Assembly (NCBI GenBank): GCA_007116835.1
Contig: SKHS01000288.1
Location: 1-6,883 of the forward strand
DNA from: Halomonas sp.
Lineage (GTDB): Bacteria > Pseudomonadota > Gammaproteobacteria > Pseudomonadales > Halomonadaceae
Reading direction: 5' to 3'
DNA length: 6,883 nucleotides
The notes beneath the pieces are model-generated. The model saw only the letters and a program-made list of their open reading frames with translations. It was not told where the DNA came from and ran no database searches. Positions 3,988 through 6,883 of this stretch are shown piece after piece. Position numbers and translations under genes: made by a program. Numbering within the stretch: position 1 is the stretch's first letter; every line of letters begins with the position of its first letter.

Positions 3988-4770
3988 TTAGTCAGGGCGC
4001 GGCGCGTAGGCAAACACATCCGAGAACATTCGCTCGCTGTTGATACCCTGTCGCTCTAAGACATTAACACAGGCGTACACCATTCCTGGCGAACCTGACA
4101 GATAGATATCACAGCCGTCAGGCGTGGTGGCCAGCCCTCTCTCTAGCATGCCCTCAAGATCACTCTCCAACACCAGGTCAATGCGCCCCTGGTGGTGCGT
4201 GATACGCTCGCCATCTGCTAACGGCTCAGTCAGCGGAAACTCTGTCACCGCCTGAAAGGCAACATTGGCGTTCTGCTGTGCCCATTCGCAAGCGAGATCT
4301 TCAGCATATAGGTCGCGGTGTTCACGGTTGGCCCACCACAGTGAAACGGGGCGTGCTGGCTGTTTGCGAAGCGCTGCTTCTATAATTGCCTTCATCTGCG
4401 CAAAGCCTGTACCTGCAGCGATTAGCAGCAGCGGGCGCTCGCTTTCAGTGTCTAATACGCACTCACCACTGGGCAAGCGCACCGTTAACTGATTGGCCAC
4501 CTGCAAGAGCTCGCGCAAACGAGCTGAGTTATCGCGCTCCGGCCAATGCTGAATATGCAACTCAATGATGCCATCACCGCGTTCGGCACTGGCAATGGAA
4601 AACGGCACCCAGGTGTTGTCATCCAGTTTTAGCTCTAAATACTGCCCAGGCGCATGCTGCATGGCTTCGGGTCGCCCTTCTAAGGTGACCCCAAAGACAT
4701 CGGGATTTAAATCCTCAACGGCGGTTACCTGGCAGGTTAGCGTTCTGCACGTGAACGAACTTGCGCTCAT
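3988..4770 (-). CDS. fre: NAD(P)H-flavin reductase, Fre/LuxG type
   Basis: 260 aa; E. coli Fre has 233, and the extra length is mainly about 9 residues at the N-terminus and inserts in the C-terminal half. It reduces free FMN or riboflavin with NAD(P)H in the cytosol. The flavin-binding barrel spans about residues 10-110 (APGQYLELKLDD, VPFSIAS at 55-61, IELHIQ). The nucleotide-binding domain spans 112-255, with IAAGTGFA at 117-124, WWANRE at 145-150, IYLSGSPGMVYA at 222-233 and the family C-terminal SDVFAYAP. In E. coli Fre the flavin motif is RPFS; here the Arg is Val55, although Ser58 is kept. AGAGG 5 nt before the ATG supports the start. The gene is 41 nt after ubiD, as in the E. coli ubiD-fre pair. 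Reduced FMN from Fre could feed synthesis of the prenylated FMN that UbiD needs, which is an inference from the context. LuxG and other oxidoreductases share this fold. Confidence 0.88.
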   Translation of the reverse strand: MSASSFTCRTLTCQVTAVEDLNPDVFGVTLEGRPEAMQHAPGQYLELKLDDNTWVPFSIASAERGDGIIELHIQHWPERDNSARLRELLQVANQLTVRLPSGECVLDTESERPLLLIAAGTGFAQMKAIIEAALRKQPARPVSLWWANREHRDLYAEDLACEWAQQNANVAFQAVTEFPLTEPLADGERITHHQGRIDLVLESDLEGMLERGLATTPDGCDIYLSGSPGMVYACVNVLERQGINSERMFSDVFAYAPRPD

Positions 4771-4811
4771 GAAAGCCTCTTTGTGGAAAGTCGTACAACC
4801 ATAGCGCTGGA

Positions 4812-6305
4812 TCAGCCGTGGCGGGGTGTGGGCAACGGGATATCAATACCCAGCTCGTCCCAACGTTCATCAACACGGGTTTTCACCGCTGCGTCCATGA
4901 CGATGGGGGTACCCCACTCGCGGTCGGTTTCACCTGGCCATTTATTGGTGGCATCCAGCCCCATTTTAGAGCCCAATCCGGATACCGGTGATGCAAAGTC
5001 GAGATAGTCAATCGGCGTATTCTCCACCATCACCGTATCCCGTGCCGGGTCCATACGTGTGGTAATGGCCCACATCACATCTTCCCAATTGCGCGCGTCA
5101 ATATCGTCATCTAATACGATAACAAACTTGGTGTACATGAATTGACGTAGGAAACTCCAGACCCCCATCATCACGCGCTTAGCATGGCCGGGGTACTGCT
5201 TTTTCATAGTGACTACTGCCATCCGGTAGGAGCACCCTTCCGGCGGCAGATAGAAATCGACAATTTCCGGAAACTGCTTGCACAAAATAGGCACGAACAC
5301 TTCATTAAGTGCAACGCCTAAAATAGCAGGCTCATCGGGTGGACGGCCGGTATAGGTGGAGTGGTAAATCGCGTCCCGCCGCATGGTCATGCGCGTCACG
5401 GTAAAAACCGGGAAGTGATCAACTTCGTTGTAATAACCGGTGTGGTCGCCGAACGGGCCTTCCGGTGCCATATCGTCGGGGTAGAGAAACCCTTCAAGAA
5501 TAATTTCAGCGGAAGCAGGCACATCCAGTTCTGCATGACCGCACTTGACCAGCTCGGTACGCGAGCCTCTAAGCAACCCAGCAAAGGCGTATTCAGACAG
5601 CGAATCGGGAACCGGCGTCACGGCACCTAAAATCGTTGCTGGGTCAGCCCCCAGGGCCACCGCCACCGGAAATGGCTCGCCGGGATGGGCCTTCTGGAAC
5701 TCAAGAAAATCCAGCGCGCCACCGCGATGTGAGAGCCAACGCATAATCAGACGATTTTTGCCGATTTTCTGCTGACGATAAATACCCAGGTTTTGGCGCT
5801 TCTTATGCGGGCCTTTGGTAATCACCAGGGGCCAAGTCACTAGGGGCGCTGCATCACCTGGCCAGCAGTGTTGAATCGGCAGGCGATCTAAATCAACCTC
5901 ATCACCTTCATACACCACTTCCTGCACGGGGGCTCGCTTGACATGTTTGGGCCCCATGCTGAGCACCTGCTTAAAAATCGGCAGCTTGTCCCAGGCGTCT
6001 TTTAGCCCTTTCGGCGGATCGGGTTCTTTCAGGAACGCCAGCAGTTTACCTACCTCGCGCAGCGCTTCTACTGAATCCTGGCCCATGCCAAGCGCCACTC
6101 GTTTAGGCGTACCAAATAAGTTGCCCAATAGCGGCATGTCGTGACCCTTCACATTTTCAAACAACAGTGCGGGGCCACCGGCGCGCAGCGTACGGTCACA
6201 AATTTCGGTAATTTCGAGATAGGGGTCGACTTCAGCACTGATTCGCTTCAGTTCGCCCTTTGCTTCAAGCGCCGCAATGAAATCACGCAAGTCGTTATAC
6301 TTCAA
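4812..6305 (-). CDS. ubiD: 4-hydroxy-3-polyprenylbenzoate decarboxylase UbiD
   Basis: 497 aa, matching the family length and aligning with E. coli UbiD almost throughout. It decarboxylates 3-polyprenyl-4-hydroxybenzoate in ubiquinone synthesis with Mn(II) and prenylated FMN made by UbiX. Visible elements: GPALLFENVKG (44-54), NLFGTPKRV (62-70), ALREVGKLLAFLKEP (81-95), metal ligand Asn172 in RQNLGIYRQQ, cofactor contacts IYR (175-177), RWL (189-191) and RG (194-195), GADPATILGAVTPVPD (219-234), metal ligand Glu238, and PEGPFGDHTGYYNEVD (281-296) with the proposed proton donor Asp287, ending with SPVSGLGSKMGLDATNKWPGET. All these residues are present, so it should be active. The start is TTG: the residue before KYNDLRDFI is encoded by TTG at 6305, an in-frame TAG lies at 6324-6326, and no ATG or GTG lies between. 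It is 54 nt downstream of rho and 41 nt before fre; no terminator after rho is seen. Confidence 0.97.
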   Translation of the reverse strand: MKYNDLRDFIAALEAKGELKRISAEVDPYLEITEICDRTLRAGGPALLFENVKGHDMPLLGNLFGTPKRVALGMGQDSVEALREVGKLLAFLKEPDPPKGLKDAWDKLPIFKQVLSMGPKHVKRAPVQEVVYEGDEVDLDRLPIQHCWPGDAAPLVTWPLVITKGPHKKRQNLGIYRQQKIGKNRLIMRWLSHRGGALDFLEFQKAHPGEPFPVAVALGADPATILGAVTPVPDSLSEYAFAGLLRGSRTELVKCGHAELDVPASAEIILEGFLYPDDMAPEGPFGDHTGYYNEVDHFPVFTVTRMTMRRDAIYHSTYTGRPPDEPAILGVALNEVFVPILCKQFPEIVDFYLPPEGCSYRMAVVTMKKQYPGHAKRVMMGVWSFLRQFMYTKFVIVLDDDIDARNWEDVMWAITTRMDPARDTVMVENTPIDYLDFASPVSGLGSKMGLDATNKWPGETDREWGTPIVMDAAVKTRVDERWDELGIDIPLPTPRHG

Positions 6306-6309
6306 AGCA

Positions 6310-6315
6310 CACCCC
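6310..6315 (-). promoter_or_regulatory. Ribosome binding site supporting the TTG start of ubiD
   Basis: On the minus strand a G-run ends in GGGGTG, 4 nt before the TTG at 6305. It is close to the anti-16S consensus GGAGGTG with one mismatch, and is the only candidate between the in-frame TAG and the start. Confidence 0.5.
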
Positions 6316-6359
6316 CCGGCTGGCTAGACGATCACTACTGTTCAACGCGCACGTAGCGC

Positions 6360-6883
6360 TTAACGGCGCTTCATTGCTTCAAAGAATTCCAAGTTCGTCT
6401 TGGTGTCTTTCAAACGATCAATCAGGAATTCTGTGGCAGCGGTATCTTCCATCGGATTCAACAGCTTGCGCAAAATCCACATGCGCTGCATTTCATCTTC
6501 AGACGCCAGCAGATCTTCACGGCGAGTACCACTACGGCGAATGTTGATAGCGGGGAAGACGCGCTTTTCAGCCAGCTTGCGGTCAAGGTGCGCTTCCATG
6601 TTACCGGTGCCCTTGAACTCTTCGAAGATGACTTCGTCCATTTTCGAGCCGGTATCGACTAGCGCTGTCGCAATAATCGTCAGACTGCCGCCTTCTTCGA
6701 TATTACGCGCAGCACCGAAAAAGCGTTTCGGCTTTTCCAGGGCGTGAGCATCCACACCACCGGTCAGTACTTTGCCAGAGCTAGGCACCACGGTGTTGTA
6801 AGCACGCGCTAAGCGAGTGATGGAGTCGAGCAGAATCACCACGTCTTTTTTGTGTTCGACCAGGCGCTTGGCTTTTTCGATGA
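6360..6883 (-). CDS. rho: Transcription termination factor Rho, C-terminal part (partial)
   Basis: The frame is open to the right window edge, so the 5' part is missing; 173 C-terminal residues and the TAA are visible (full E. coli Rho has 419). Rho is the hexameric RNA helicase-ATPase that ends transcription of untranslated RNA. Present are the Walker B strand VVILLDSITR, the Q-loop region YNTVVPSSGKVLTGG, GSKMDEVIFEEFKGTGN, the R-loop region AEKRVFPAI, the arginine-containing RRSGTRRE, and the C-terminal WILRKLLNPM and FFEAMKRR. The N-terminal RNA-binding domain and Walker A lie outside the window. An apparent GTG at 6842 lies inside Walker B and is not a start. ubiD begins 54 nt after the stop; the gap has a GCGC-TACGT-GCGC mini-hairpin without a T-tract, so read-through into ubiD is likely. 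Confidence 0.97.
   Translation of the reverse strand, partial: IEKAKRLVEHKKDVVILLDSITRLARAYNTVVPSSGKVLTGGVDAHALEKPKRFFGAARNIEEGGSLTIIATALVDTGSKMDEVIFEEFKGTGNMEAHLDRKLAEKRVFPAINIRRSGTRREDLLASEDEMQRMWILRKLLNPMEDTAATEFLIDRLKDTKTNLEFFEAMKRR

Noticed and set aside
4783..6356. Several 60-90-aa plus-strand frames inside ubiD
   Set aside because: They are antisense shadows of a highly conserved gene, with no protein character of their own.
1..6883. Mobile element, prophage, CRISPR array or defence system
   Set aside because: No transposase, integrase, long terminal repeats, spaced direct repeats or toxin-antitoxin-like pair; the genes are ordinary chromosomal functions.

Overview
The window looks like chromosomal core sequence from a gammaproteobacterium. 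The near full-length match of UbiD and Rho to their E. coli counterparts, the DUF3087 and YdjM-type proteins and the moderate-to-high GC suggest a Halomonas-like (Halomonadaceae) organism. This is an inference from protein character; no search was run. I see no mobile element, phage gene, CRISPR array, tRNA or rRNA.

Layout: the left end (1-660, + strand) holds the 3' part of a YdjM-type inner-membrane metal-dependent hydrolase. All other genes lie on the minus strand and are transcribed right to left: the 3' end of rho (6883-6360), ubiD (6305-4812, TTG start), fre (4770-3988), a 42-aa membrane peptide (3921-3793), leader peptide A (3711-3592), an intrinsic terminator (3548-3511), leader peptide B (3458-3288), a type I DAHP synthase (3283-2204), a DUF3087 membrane protein (2113-1601) and a secreted MliC/COG3650 two-domain protein (1434-691). 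The last gene converges on the YdjM-type gene across a 30-nt gap with a perfect 9-bp inverted repeat.

Functional units: ubiD and fre are adjacent as in E. coli and fit together biochemically. UbiD is a prenylated-FMN decarboxylase of ubiquinone synthesis, and Fre makes reduced flavin. The DAHP synthase makes the first committed intermediate of the shikimate pathway, which feeds Trp, Tyr, Phe and also 4-hydroxybenzoate, the ubiquinone ring precursor.

The most interesting part is the roughly 430-nt leader of the DAHP synthase gene. It has a 39-aa peptide with a Trp/Tyr/Tyr/Trp/Phe cluster, then a 16-bp terminator, with competing pairings that fit ribosome-mediated attenuation. After the terminator comes a second short ORF with a strong Shine-Dalgarno and its own Tyr/Tyr/Tyr/Trp/Phe cluster, whose stop lies 4 nt before the DAHP synthase start. 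The two peptides share a start (MY-A) and an end of the aromatic cluster (W-F-S), which suggests a duplicated leader. This would be a two-stage control, transcriptional attenuation followed by translational coupling, sensing several aromatic amino acids.
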